Source: Micropterix aruncella | Taxonomy: Eukaryota; Arthropoda; Insecta; Lepidoptera; Micropterigidae | Length of the DNA stretch: 64,000 nucleotides | Direction of reading: 5' to 3' | Assembly (NCBI GenBank): GCA_944548615.1 | Contig: OX155951.1 | Span: 40,221,115-40,285,114, forward strand | Shown: one piece after another, positions 11,550 through 21,775 of the stretch | Numbering within the stretch: the stretch's first letter is position 1 | How the letters are laid out: each line of letters starts with the position of its first letter | Notes under the pieces: model-generated | The model's input: only the letters and a program-made list of their open reading frames with translations | Database searches by the model: none | Told to the model about the DNA's origin: nothing | Translations under genes and position numbers: made by a program

Positions 11550-11754
11550 AAATAGAATAGAAACGAATTTACCGCGTGAAATTTTTAGCACCCGACGTTT
11601 CGGTGACGTTGCAGCCGCCGTTGTCCAGGGTAGACATCACCCTGGACAAAGACGGCTGCAACGTCACCGAAACGTCGGGTGCTACAAATTTCACGCGGTA
11701 AATTCGTTTCTATCCTATTTATAATGTCAAACAACTGCGATGGTCTTCGATTTT
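11550..11754. mobile_element. PLE-derived foldback element, copy B1
   Basis: A 205-bp insertion made of two inverted copies of one ~80-bp sequence. The arms meet at CCAGGGT-AGACATC-ACCCTGG (about 11623-11643) and share ACCGCGTGAAATTT, CCCGACGTTTCGGTGACGTT and GCAGCCG. A 13-bp direct repeat, ATAAATTATTTTT, sits at 11537-11549 and 11755-11767, so it inserted as a unit. The same sequence lies next to a GIY-YIG nuclease remnant at 55.5 kb, which links it to a Penelope-like element's pseudo-LTR. The right side carries an extra ~34 bp (GTCAAACAACTGCGATGGTC) missing on the left. Confidence 0.75.
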
Positions 11755-11860
11755 ATAAATTATTTTTGTTTTCCATAGACCCCTGCTCTCATAGTTAGAG
11801 GTGTAACAAAATGAGACTTTAACCAGGATATACTTTAGACTTTTATCACTTATTCGTATA

Positions 11861-12276
11861 CAGGATGAGTTTTAAATTAAAGACATCATTGAAGTGGGTG
11901 AATCAAAACGAGCATATATTTTTTTGTAAGAAAATGTAAAAAAAATATTAGTATTTATTTTGAACAATTTTTAAAACTTGACTAATAAATAAAAATTTAA
12001 CAAGCGTTAAACACGCAGCGCCATCTAGCAATAAGTAAAATATCGCAAATAAACAAAATTCGTAATATTTTACCTACCGCTAGATAGCACAATGCGCTCA
12101 AATCTTTTTAACACACTTTTATTATTATACTATTTTCAAAATGTTAAATTTTCAAGCTTTAAACAAAAAAAAAATTTTTTTGTGTGTTTTTTTTCCAAAA
12201 TAAAATATTAAAACTTACTTATTTACTCGTACTTATTCACCCAATTAAAGGTGTCACTAATTAAAAGGTCGGCCTG
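11861..12276. mobile_element. Palindromic MITE, copy M1
   Basis: A 416-bp element with ends CAGGATGAG and CGGCCTG, flanked by TA. Almost the whole length is an imperfect palindrome: GAAGTGGGTGAATCAAAACG near the left faces CGTACTTATTCACCCAATT near the right, and inner arms CGCCATCTAGCAATA and ACCGCTAGATAGC flank a short spacer. A related copy ends at 31755. Non-autonomous; TA flanks suggest a Tc1/mariner-type partner. Confidence 0.7.
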
Positions 12277-14590
12277 TAAAATTCCAAGTTATATATTTCG
12301 TAATATTTCATCTTACTTAGTGTTCTTTCGAAGGTTTACATGGTCAACCTTTAACCCCTGGGAGGCCAAAAACGCCAATCGGTAGTTGCGGTGGTTAACA
12401 GATCCACGTGTAGCTATTTCGACAGGCCTCCATATATATTATATAAATATATGACATACATGTCTAGCAAGATTATTTATTAGGTAACAAGAGATAATTC
12501 TTTAAAAAAATATATTGTTAGAATTTATATACAAAACCGATCAAAAATTTGCGGCGCCATTTTTGCGCGTGAAAGCTGGCTTACAAAAGGTTAAAGCCAA
12601 CCACGCCTTCACTTATTTTTGACAAGACTTTCAACGACCCGTCCTTTTTGTACGTAAGTGGTTAGTATCAGAAGGCACGTTCGAAGGGCAGCGACCCTGT
12701 AAAAGTCTACTAAAGGACGTTTTTCAATGTTGGCCATAGGCGTTAAGCGTGTTATCACGGTCTGTGGGCGGGCGAAGTACAATATAGCCCCTTCTGGTCC
12801 GATGTCAACCCTTCACTCCGCTCCCCGCCCCCAATCCGATAGTTTCCTACTCCCCCGTTATTGCCGAGGTGAAACGTTCCCTTATCCGACCGATTTACCT
12901 TCAGTACGTACATGCGCCGGTGAATGCACGTCGCCAAGGAGACACTTTTACTCGCCTCGCCCATATTATTATGGACATCGATAACACTATTCCATTCTAT
13001 AGGACGAACATGTATGAACGTATGAGCGATGTACATATATAGGTGATTCTCAAATGCAACGATTTAAAAAAATTAAAATAAAACTTATTCTTTTGTTTTT
13101 CTATTTTAAGTTTTATGTAAGATTATTGATATGACTATAAAATACGAACAGTGGACTAGCAAAAAATATTGCGAGAAAACAGTTTAAAAACTTTTATGTA
13201 TCCAAGGTTCTCCCATGATTGTGACATTAACAAGACAATAACACTCAAAGTTCGTTCAGGAATTATTCATTTTTTAGTTTATTAAAGGTCGTCCCATAAA
13301 TGAAATTTATGAAAGTAAATCACACAAGTATATTAATAAAATCGAATGAGAAATTAAATTCTCCTATTTTCCTAAATTCTCTTGATGATACGGGTGTTTA
13401 GAGGTCTGGTTTCGCTAATCAGAAGAGCACTCTAGGTGTTGTATGAATTTGCGTGAGATCCGTGTGAGTTTACTAGCTTGAAGGACCACCTGCTGTACCT
13501 TAGTACCCAGGAGCGGATATTTAAAGCGGAAAGACAGGATGTCGGTACTTACGGCCTTGTTGGTTACGTCTGTGCTGCAGGACTGCGCCACCTCTGCTTC
13601 TCGTTTAACTGTCACTCATTATGGTTTTACACGAATCGCGATGCGGCTGTTTTGCGGCGAGAGAAAAAAAATCTAATAATCTTTCTTGCGGAGCGAATTT
13701 ATTCGACCACTCGCCCAGCCAAGTCCACATATCATTCCTACCCGTCGTTGAGATGGGGCGATCCGTAGCGCTGGGCGTCTCAGATCGGCGCGCCGTGGCG
13801 GTATATTTAAATAGGTACCGACAATATTTGATTGGAGCTGAAGAATTTATAAAAGGGATTTTCTTTGATTACACAAGTGATTAGGAGACGGAAAATTACG
13901 CTAATTCTCACACAAACCTCAATGGCGTGAACATCTCTTCTTCTAGAGGGCGGGGACGGGGTAGGCTCTGATAAGATACGTACCATCTGCCATCTCTTTT
14001 GTAGAAATATGTAACTCAAAGACACGACACAATGAATTGTCACAATTATAGAATGATATCACAACCATGGTTTAACTGAATCCATGGCTGTGACACCTAT
14101 GGTTGTGACATTTTTACACCATGTCAGGCATAACTTAACCTAACAATGTGCTATAGTCTTTATGATTCGTTGGTGTACTTCATAAATTCGTAAAAATATA
14201 GCGTTAACTTGCCTTTAAAAAACCGTACACGGTTGTGACAATTATGCTTGTTGTTTTCTGCACTTATTATGTAATATAAAAAAAAATCGCAAACGCGCAG
14301 ATCCACTGTCTATAGCACAAAAAAAAACTGATCAGTCCTAAACCAATTTAAATGTATGTGGTATTGTTAGAATGATTATGTCATTCCGAATGCCTTAGCT
14401 GTCCAAATATCAAGTAAATAGTTGTCGGAATGTCCATATCTCCTAAATAATGTCAATAAATTTACCTAAATATGTCATGTTTGTATAAATATATCATTTT
14501 AAATTCCTAGGCAGAAAAATCACCCATTAAGGAAAAGACGTATCTGGCGATCATGTTATAGAGCATTTTAAAAGTTGACTGGCAAAAATA
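12277..14590. other. Unassigned stretch with GC-richer islands
   Basis: No gene was recognised. AT-poor patches at about 12550-13030 and 13400-14000 hold overlapping frames on both strands (for example 12727-12984, 13415-13615 and 13478-13768) with no known domain. Near 14030-14240 the decamer GGTTGTGACA or a close variant occurs about five times on both strands, including the inverted pair CACAACCATGG and CCATGGCTGTG. The composition would suit a regulatory region, but nothing proves it. Confidence 0.3.
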
Positions 14591-15573
14591 GATGCCTTGC
14601 TAATTTCTGGTCCCTGTAAGGTCTGGATCTATGACAATTATTTAACCTCACATTTGTCATGGCCCTTTCTTATTAACGATTTCACCAAAACCAAACTGTC
14701 CCGTCTAGATGCGCTGGTGACAACTAGTTTAAAATCCTGGTTGTCCTTATCCAAACCAGTTGACCCCTCGACTCTTTTCAAATCCAAAACAAAATTTTGG
14801 GCTAGCGCTAAAACAGCCCTCTCTGCTCTACGCCAACTCCAGAATCAGCCGGAATGGCACTACTCTGGGATACGGTAGTACAACCATGAGCGATGTGGAC
14901 TTAAAGAAGTCTCTCTTGCAGGGAGATTACGTCAGCAACAGTATGGCTCATGCTATTGGTCTTTAATGCCAGAATGATTGGACAACAATTGGGGACTTTT
15001 GTTTTCCACCTCCAATGCACTGGAAGATAATGCTCTATGACTAGACGCCAGAGATGCTGAAATTTTATTTGAATGCCTTTCAGCATACACTTCCAGACTC
15101 CAGTAACCTCGCTCGTTGGAGCTATGCCAAGGATAGTTCATTTCCCTTTTGTAGCAATACCCCTTGCACAGCTAGACATATTCTAGCTGGCTGCAAGGTG
15201 GCCTTACATCAAGGACGGTACACTTACCGCCATGACAAAGTCCTTGCTGTTATTCGCGAGGTAATTAGCCTCTCAGTGGCTCGTGCCAACAAGGGTTTGA
15301 CATTACACTCCAAATCCCCAATACAGTTTGTGCGGGACGGCTCTAAAGGCAAAAAAACATTTAACTACAAAACCTTTCTCAATGATCGAGGAAGCTTCAG
15401 ATTGGATTCTGGAGGTCGATTCGGTCTCTAAGCAGTGTAAATTCCCTGAAAGTCTCGGATGCACAGCCCTCCGTCCAGATAGAACTCTTTACTCTCTATC
15501 TCGAAAGGTGGCTCTTATCGTAGAATTGTTCCATGGGAATCAAATATCCCAAAAGACCACTAGTACAACTTAA
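14590..15573 (+). pseudogene. LINE ORF2 C-terminal half, frameshifted
   Basis: Three frames together follow one LINE protein. The first (14597-14878) reads WPFLINDFTKTKLSRLDALV and KFWASAKTALSALRQLQNQP. The second (15054-15431) reads HTLPDSSNLARWSYAKDS, then a zinc-knuckle-like C-x3-C-x6-H-x4-C stretch (SFPFCSNTPCTARHILAGC), then ALHQGRYTYRHDKVLAVI. The third runs 15328-15573. RHILAGCKVAL...GRYTYRHDKVL matches the post-RT region of LINEs found in many invertebrates. At least two frameshifts and the loss of the catalytic palm make it a pseudogene. The clade was not assigned. Confidence 0.7.
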
Positions 15574-15789
15574 ATAAATAGCATAATCTCGCAAATTTCG
15601 TCACCCGGAACGGCTTCACTGTTCACCTTCACGCGGTGGAAGTTGGCGCTCGTGGCCTGCTAGCTAAATGTCTTTTCACCCCGCGAACGCCGCCATATTG
15701 AACGTAAGGGAATATAAATCAATGTATAGAACTATGAGTGCCATCTAGACGTTGCATTGCATAGTAAATTCCGAGCCAAAATATAGTAC

Positions 15790-16419
15790 GGCATTAAGTA
15801 ACTACTAGAGCTATCGACTACAACGGGCGAACCCGTCACCTAAGGAAGTTTTAACTAAATTTGATCGTCTATCTCCCGTGAGGTAAGCGTAGAAGACGTA
15901 GGACAAAACAGTCCACCATCAAGGTCCGCCACATGCCCGTAAGTGGCCAACGCCTTAACCGCTAGATAACCAGGTATGTTATCCAGCGGGCCGACACTCG
16001 CGCCCTTACTACCAGTTGCAACCAGGTTACTTCGATCTCCCGACTGGTTACGAGTTCGAGGTCGCTTGCGCGGTCCTCTCTCTTGCGTAGCGGTGAAACA
16101 GTGTCTACCGAATCTATCGCGGACCACGGCATCTTTAAACAACTACCCCCGCTCTATAGGAGAGAGTACTGTTTCCAGACTCCCCCGACTGTTAGTCAGA
16201 ATGCACAATCGATTGGCTGACGCCGCACGGTGCGCAGACCATCCAGGAGCGCCAGAAGATTGACTCCTGGGAAAACTAGCCCTCAGGCCAGAGTCCTACC
16301 TGGGCTTGCACTTCATGTGTGGAGGCTGCCGGATGGGTGTTGATCCGTGAGTGTGACCGACCCTGAACAAATGGGTATTCGTGGCCAACTACAACAGGGC
16401 CCATTAGCTCCCTTGAAGC
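15790..16419. mobile_element. Family A, copy A2
   Basis: Same orientation as A1. It begins near CTAGAGCTATCGACTACAAC, carries the CGGG-CGAA-CCCG hairpin, and ends with the GTGTGACCGACCCT and CGTGGCCAACTA blocks. An imperfect 10-bp direct repeat (AATATAGTAC at 15780 and AATATAATAC at 16420) brackets a 630-bp unit and may be the target duplication. Relative to A1 it lacks the segment encoding SFAWLFTRNRVADGRLKSSR. Confidence 0.7.
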
Positions 16420-16821
16420 AATATAATACCCTACGTAATCAATCGTATCATCAATATTTAATTGCAATATGTAATGGGCATTTTATCCATGTACAAAACG
16501 CCGCGCGCCGGAGCTTCTCTTACCGTAGAGGCGATAACTTCTGGCGTCAAGATATCCACCGAGTCAACAGATTCACTTTTATTCCATTATAGATAAGGCG
16601 ATCCGACAATCGTATCTCTATTGAAAAATGGCTACATCATTTCTATTGGAAACCGGCTGCGCCGGCAAAGTTTCCGCACACTCCAACTAAGTAAGCAGGT
16701 AAGTTTGAAAGAGAAGGGGGGTTACTACGTTGGAATTTTTAGACTGAACGCTCAGCAACCGGAAATATAGCCGCTGTGCCCTGGCCTATAGTAATTATAA
16801 TACACCTACATGCATAGATTA

Positions 16822-17579
16822 TCTATACTAATATTATAAAGAGGTAAAGTTTGTGACGTTGTAGGAAGTAATCTCTGGATCTACTGACCCGAATCTCTGG
16901 ATCTACTGAAAATTCTTTTACCAATAGAAAGCCGCGGTATTTCTGAGTGTTATAAGCTATGTATTAATCCGAAAAATGAAAAGACTTCTTTTTCGTGGTA
17001 GTCGGATTTCCAAAGTAAGTCAAAAAATAAACGGTCGAACGAACACGTTTCTAACTAACGCTGCCTTAACGATGAGAGATATATGATTAAGTTCTACAGA
17101 AAAGTTGTAGAGCTTGATAATGCCTACAAAAAAGTCAGCGACAGCATATGTCTAACTTTTATATTTAAGTAACAAAAAGTAGTATTTTATATTAAAAAAA
17201 TAATTTAAATCGTTAGGTCATGTTTATTGGTCATATTATCAACAATTATGAATTCATATCAAGATAAGTAAATTTATCGTCTCAAGTGTTTAAAACAAAA
17301 GACTTTTCCCTTTTACTGCTTATAATTTCACTTTTACTGCATAAATGGTTAAAGAGATAAGACACTCACAAATAAGACACTCACAGGAAGACACTCACAA
17401 ATAACGGTAATATAGTCAAATTGGCATGCAAATACATACATACATATGCAGTAAAAATATAACCCTTCTTTTGGCAGTCAGGAAATAAATTATAGCACTC
17501 AGTACTAACCAAACCACACTAATAATTTTATCACAAGTAAAAAGTTTTACCGCCAACGAAGTGGGCACGGGTCAGCTAG
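16822..17579 (+). mobile_element. Lep1-like non-autonomous Helitron, copy H1
   Basis: Begins TCTATACTAATATTATAAAG after an A and ends ...GGGCACGGGTCAGCTAG before a T: the 5'-TC, 3'-CTRR and A/T insertion rule of Helitrons. A short stem (GCC...GGC) sits just before the terminus. There are no terminal inverted repeats and no Rep/helicase frame. It is closely similar along its length to 50434-51162. It would need a partner Helitron encoding RepHel for rolling-circle transposition. An internal short tandem of GACACTCACA (three units, about 17362-17400) is shared with the other copy. Confidence 0.85.
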
Positions 17580-17740
17580 TCATTAATATTTTCATTTTGC
17601 ATAATAATAATATACAAGTCAAATAAATATAACATGAAAACGTTAGAAATAATAGAAAACATCGGGGAATATTTAAAAATAAGTTTACAATAAAAAACGC
17701 GTTTTTATAAACAAGCTTTAATTGAAATGCTATATCTTGT

Positions 17741-18130
17741 GCCAACCCTGCTTGCATCAGCCATGTCACGGTGAAACTTAGAACGTGCTATCATATTAGA
17801 ATGCGTATCCAAAAATACTTGTATGTGATGTTGACCGTTGAGGAGGCCCCCTTGTTGGAGAGCCAACCCTGATTGAAGAAGCCCTATTGCGGTGAAACTT
17901 AGAACGGGCTATCATAATTGAATGCGTATACATAATTTCGTTTCAGTGCTGTTGACCGTTGAGAAGCCCCTCGTCGGGAGCCAACCCTGGGTGCAGCAGC
18001 GATGTCATGGTAAAATTTAGAACTGGCTACCATAATTGAGAGCGTATACAAAATTGTGTGTCTGTGCTCTTGACCGTGGAAGAGTATCCTCGTCGGGAGC
18101 CGATCCTGGGCGTAGAATTAGGACATGCCA
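17741..18130. repeat. Minisatellite, ~119-bp unit, 3.3 copies
   Basis: Units begin GCCAACCCTG or GCCGATCCTG at 17741, 17862, 17980 and 18099, giving lengths of 121, 118 and 119 bp plus a partial fourth unit. Each contains CGGTGAAACTTAGAAC or a variant, GCTATCATAATTGAATGCG, and GTTGACCGTTGAG. The units are clearly diverged, so the array is not recent. The start lies about 160 bp after the H1 Helitron. Confidence 0.85.
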
Positions 18131-19599
18131 TAAAAATGCAATATCATCGGAATTGCACCAACAAGTAAAATTGCAACCTAATAGGATAAAAGGAAGTAGT
18201 TCTAAATCACCTTGCAAGGTTTAACCTAAACAAACGAACAAACATTGCAATATAGATAAAAGCTTGTAAAAATGCAAAAAATATTAAGAGATACATTATA
18301 AAAACAAGCATTAGCACTATTGATTTTCTTTCAGCGATTAAAACGCATTATCTGAGAGATATTTATTAAGATGGCTCCTAAACACGCCAAGTGCGATTGT
18401 CGAATAACATCACTGAGATTGTTGTAAACCGCTAGGCCGGCTACATACAAAGTTATCCTCTCCGACGAATAACGCATGATTCACAGAACGTAGCTTGCTT
18501 CGAGATCTTCTTGAAAATTGGCGATGCGCACCATTCACTTCAAATTCGTCGAGAATTCTGTGAACTTACAGCGTTACTTCAATGATATACGGCAGCGTCA
18601 TTATGTACAGATCTCTAAACAAAATTTTGTAGGCGTATCAAGTGACGCTCGCGCTATTGTACTATTGCACGCTTCTGCGTACTGAAGGCTCTCTTCTGTC
18701 TGCCGGCTGTACGCTCCTATAACTCCGCGCCGTTCCTTAGCAGCGAATGAACATATGCAAAATAGCACATCGCAGCGAAGGTCAATCGAGAAATGCAGTT
18801 ATACCATAAAGTGCGTAGCACGTTCTTCTAAATTTATCGATTTGTCTATAAGGATCCATTGAAATATACGACGTTAGCAGCATGACCCGCCGGTTGGTCA
18901 AGCTGCCTCCCGTATTATTTTTCTGTAATTGAGCCAACTTTGAATTTTGGAGCTCCACTGGAATATTAATCCTGACATGTCCACGCCATCTTAAAAGTGT
19001 AACATTTCTTACAGGTATGATCCTATGTATTAAAACTTAGGGTCTTTTGATATTCTGTTCTTTTTCCGATTGCTAAGCACGCAATCCGATTTCCAATGTA
19101 GAGATAAACCGCGCAACGGGAGACATTCGGGCGTAGCAGACTACAAGGGGATGCAGAAAAAGAAAGACCACCCAAGTAGGGGAAATGTAACTGTAATAAA
19201 TATCTTGCTAACAGATTTTCCGGGATAACTTCAAATCTCATAAAGCGATATTAAAGGTCGTAAGATGTTTCACTCTTTGAGTTGAGAATGTAGTTAGGGA
19301 TTATCACGATATCAAAATATCTCCAATGGCGATAATTTCAAGTAAATATTAAATTAAGTGATTCATTTTTAAACAGGCAATTATGCTGGATAGTTACTAA
19401 CCTATTATTAAGGAATAGCGAAGATCGTCAATTTAGTTCAGCTAACAGAAACATCAGGCACTTACAAAAAAAATATAAAGAATCAAATTTGCAATCAAAC
19501 CACTCCGTTGCCACGTCGTGAATATAAATTGTATAGCAACGTTCAACCATTCCATTTATATAAATGTTGGCCATAAAACATTGATGACCTAAAAAAAAT
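18131..19599. other. Unassigned stretch, no gene seen
   Basis: About 18360-18960 is less AT-rich than its surroundings, with no coherent frame. The 72-codon reverse frame at 19023-19241 is unrecognised. No repeat partner was found. Confidence 0.35.
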
Positions 19600-19609
19600 C
19601 GTTAGTGTC

Positions 19610-19862
19610 ACCCCAAGACTCTCCCGGCAAGCAGACAACACCCCCCCCTACGTTTCCCCTTCCCAATCCCCCGCCCCCTCCCTGCCAACCCTCCTCTCCA
19701 TACACCCCCTTAAGTCCCCCCACACTCTCCCAACCCCTCCCCATACTCCCCCTCCAACTGCCCCATTTCCCGGCAAGCAGACAACCACAACACCCCAACA
19801 CTCTCCCAGCAAGCAGACATCCTCCCTGCCTCCACACTCTATTACCCCTCAAACCCTTTCAC
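19610..19862. repeat. C-rich low-complexity tract
   Basis: Roughly 250 bases of C-runs and CT-rich DNA on the + strand, G-runs on the other strand. CCGGCAAGCAGACAAC and a variant recur at about 19624, 19769 and 19808, so it is a degenerate tandem array. The reverse strand has many runs of three or more G, enough for possible G-quadruplexes. Proline-rich and glycine-rich frames across it are by-products. Confidence 0.75.
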
Positions 19863-19869
19863 CCTCGGG

Positions 19870-19975
19870 CCCGTAAGGCTTTGGTCTCTGACAGGCATGC
19901 TGGCATAGCTAGACAGTAGATTTGTATTGCCTCTAAGTCTTCTACGTTTATCCCACGGTTGGCTAACACCTTTAT
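19870..19975. repeat. Family A fragment
   Basis: CCGTAAGGCTTTGGTCTCTG through TAAGTCTTCTACGTTTATCC matches the sub-terminal part of family A in reverse orientation (compare 52490-52580). Both ends are missing. Confidence 0.55.
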
Positions 19976-20149
19976 CTTTTAATTTGCCTAATCGTATGCT
20001 CAATCGTATCCTATAGTATGTTTTTTTACAAAGAAGGTGTAGGGCAGAATCGGCAACAAAACTCTTACAGGTTAATTTATCATATAATGTATTTTTATAT
20101 CCTTTTTTCTGGCTTTCCCAAGGTAAAAGACGAGATTCCGTATAAACCT

Positions 20150-20450
20150 TCCACTATAATATTTCCTCAGTGTAGTCAAACACGCGGTGCCATTGTACCG
20201 GCATTACGCCGTTAAAAGTACGCGCGCCTCGTTGTCTGACATTTAATATGGGACTCACGCGGTAGTTTTTCGTACTAATCCGCAGAATGGCGAAGGAGCT
20301 GTCAGGGCGTCCACGGCTGCCATCTTTTGTTGAAAATGAAAATCCCCTGAAAAATATAGGAAGCATTTTTCACGATATTAAAGGGGAAATGCGAGAGGCG
20401 ACCGGACGTCTGTTCGGTCGCTGCGCCGCACTGCGCCGTTAATTTCTCTC
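20150..20450. other. GC-rich island without coding potential
   Basis: CpG-bearing stretch with the inverted pieces GACCGGACGTC and GTTCGGTCGC near 20400-20422 and an ACGGCTGCCATCTTTTG block with a GCCAT core (about 20313). No meaningful frame. Candidate regulatory element, by composition only. Confidence 0.25.
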
Positions 20451-20764
20451 GATGGATGTAATTGAAACAGTAAAACCTCGGGATTGTGTAGAAATAATCG
20501 GGCAGTTGTTTATTTTTATCTTTATCTTCTTCTTCTATAGTTTCTTTCTATATGTGTTATCAAACAAGAACAATAATTTAAAAAATAGGAAACACGACTG
20601 CCGTTACAAAAATTGCAATTTTGTCTTTATAACTATTAAAAACAATTTGTTTGGGCTGAAAAGCGCATGTTTTAGGGAATAACTTTCTCCGTTGTAACAA
20701 TTTTCGTCGAAACATCAATTTACGGAAGCTTCCATACGACCCTGTTGACGCGTGTTATATCTAT

Positions 20765-20967
20765 GACGGGTGTAACACGTTCAATCTGGCATCAGTTCAG
20801 TCCGCGACCTTGATCATAACCTGACTGATGGACTGATAGAAATCAGCAAAATATTTGAAAATTCATCAGTTCAGTCTATCAGTCAACGCAATAAACGATC
20901 ATTTTCCCGTCAGTCTGACCAACGTGTCGGACTGAACTGATGCCAAATTGAACGTGTAACACCCGTC
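20765..20967. mobile_element. MITE with 40-bp terminal inverted repeats
   Basis: A 203-bp element nested in D1. Its 40-bp ends begin GACGGGTGTAACACGTTCAA and differ at two positions between arms. It is flanked by TAT at 20762-20764 and 20968-20970, a 3-bp target duplication. The interior holds further inverted pieces (ACTGATGGACTGATAG and CAGTCTATCAGTC). The D2 copy has no such insertion at this point. A 3-bp duplication recalls PIF/Harbinger, but TAT is not their usual site, so the superfamily is open. Confidence 0.8.
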
Positions 20968-21137
20968 TATAAAGTAAGTGCTTAAAGCGCATTCAGTAGG
21001 TCAGTCCACGGGCCTTGTGCTAAACCAGTTATGTATTTCGCTCGTCAATTGCCATTTAGCGGGGGGTACATGTAAGCCATTGAGCCGGTTTTCTGAGTGT
21101 GTCTGTGTATCTCATGACGATCGCGAGCCACTCGTGA

Positions 21138-21202
21138 TGCTTTATATAGCCTCACGCCGACCGCGTGCGGCGGCGGCGGTCGGCGCCAGGCTATATAAAG
21201 CA
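21138..21202. repeat. 65-nt strong hairpin inside D1
   Basis: Perfect 15-bp outer arms (TGCTTTATATAGCCT and its complement) and a perfect 9-bp inner stem (GCCGACCGC with GCGGTCGGC), separated by symmetric 3-nt internal loops and an 11-nt GC-rich apex. The matching site in D2 has no such structure. Confidence 0.8.
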
Positions 21203-21775
21203 ATATTTTAGTTTATGTATTTACATATATACATATCTACTGTATCAGGCCTTTTATTTCATACTAAACACAACACGATGTATTATTTATCTCATTGACA
21301 TTTGAATAATTATTTCTTTGATATTTGGACAGTTTAGGCATTTCATCTTTTGACGCCCGGGATGACATAACGATTCTAACAACACCACAGATTCCGAAAT
21401 CGGTTCAAGCATTTAGAAGTTATGGTAGAATTTAAAAACGGACTACATATACATGAACCCTGAAAATATTACACTGCCTTTTTTTTGGCCAGCTGTGTTA
21501 AAAATGTGACATTAATTTATCCAAAAACCGCTACAGGAGGCAAAGAAAACATTATAATAAATTTCAACAAAAAAAAAAACAAAAAATCCCGAGGGGTTTT
21601 ACATTTAGTAAACAAAACCCAAGAAAATATAGGTATTCAGATTTATTTAATTATTAAAGAAAGTAGCTGCTAGGTCTACTATGATTAATTTGTTTTTATA
21701 TATTGAGTTAGCAGGTTTTCTCTGCTGGTATATGAAGACTAAAGTAATACGCCACTAAAACGGGTATTATTATTT

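Larger units (their letters stand above)
20592..21499. mobile_element. Family D repeat, copy D1 (carries a nested MITE)
   Basis: Pairs with 41702-42445. Shared blocks include ACTGCCGTT, TCGTCGAAACA, ACGATCGCGAGCC, GGTGACATAACGAT, TCGGTTCAAGC and ATACATGAACCCT. The ends carry a short inverted motif (ACACGACTGCC at the left; CAGCTGTGT at the right, CAGTCGTGT in D2). Without the 203-bp MITE at 20765 the copy is about 700 bp, similar to D2. No protein is encoded. The class is unknown; the short inverted ends would suit a DNA transposon derivative. Confidence 0.65.

Noticed and set aside
11550..11754. Hammerhead ribozyme in the foldback arms
   Set aside because: GAAAC and a GACG/CGTC stem are present, but the CUGANGA core is not recognisable (CTGGACAAA or CTAGACAAC), so I do not call it here.
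12727..13036. Overlapping 85- and 93-codon frames as a gene
   Set aside because: Both strands are open in the same GC-richer patch, with no start context, domain or bias favouring either.
13415..13615. 66-codon reverse frame (TDILSFRFKYPLLGTKVQQV) as a conserved exon
   Set aside because: No splice signals in suitable places, and an overlapping forward frame is equally open.
17362..17402. CRISPR-like short direct repeats (GACACTCACA)
   Set aside because: Three adjacent 10-mers without spacers, shared between two Helitron copies; an internal tandem repeat of the element.
19589..19919. Proline-rich and glycine-rich open frames
   Set aside because: They come from the C-rich low-complexity tract and its complement; no signal, domain or codon pattern.
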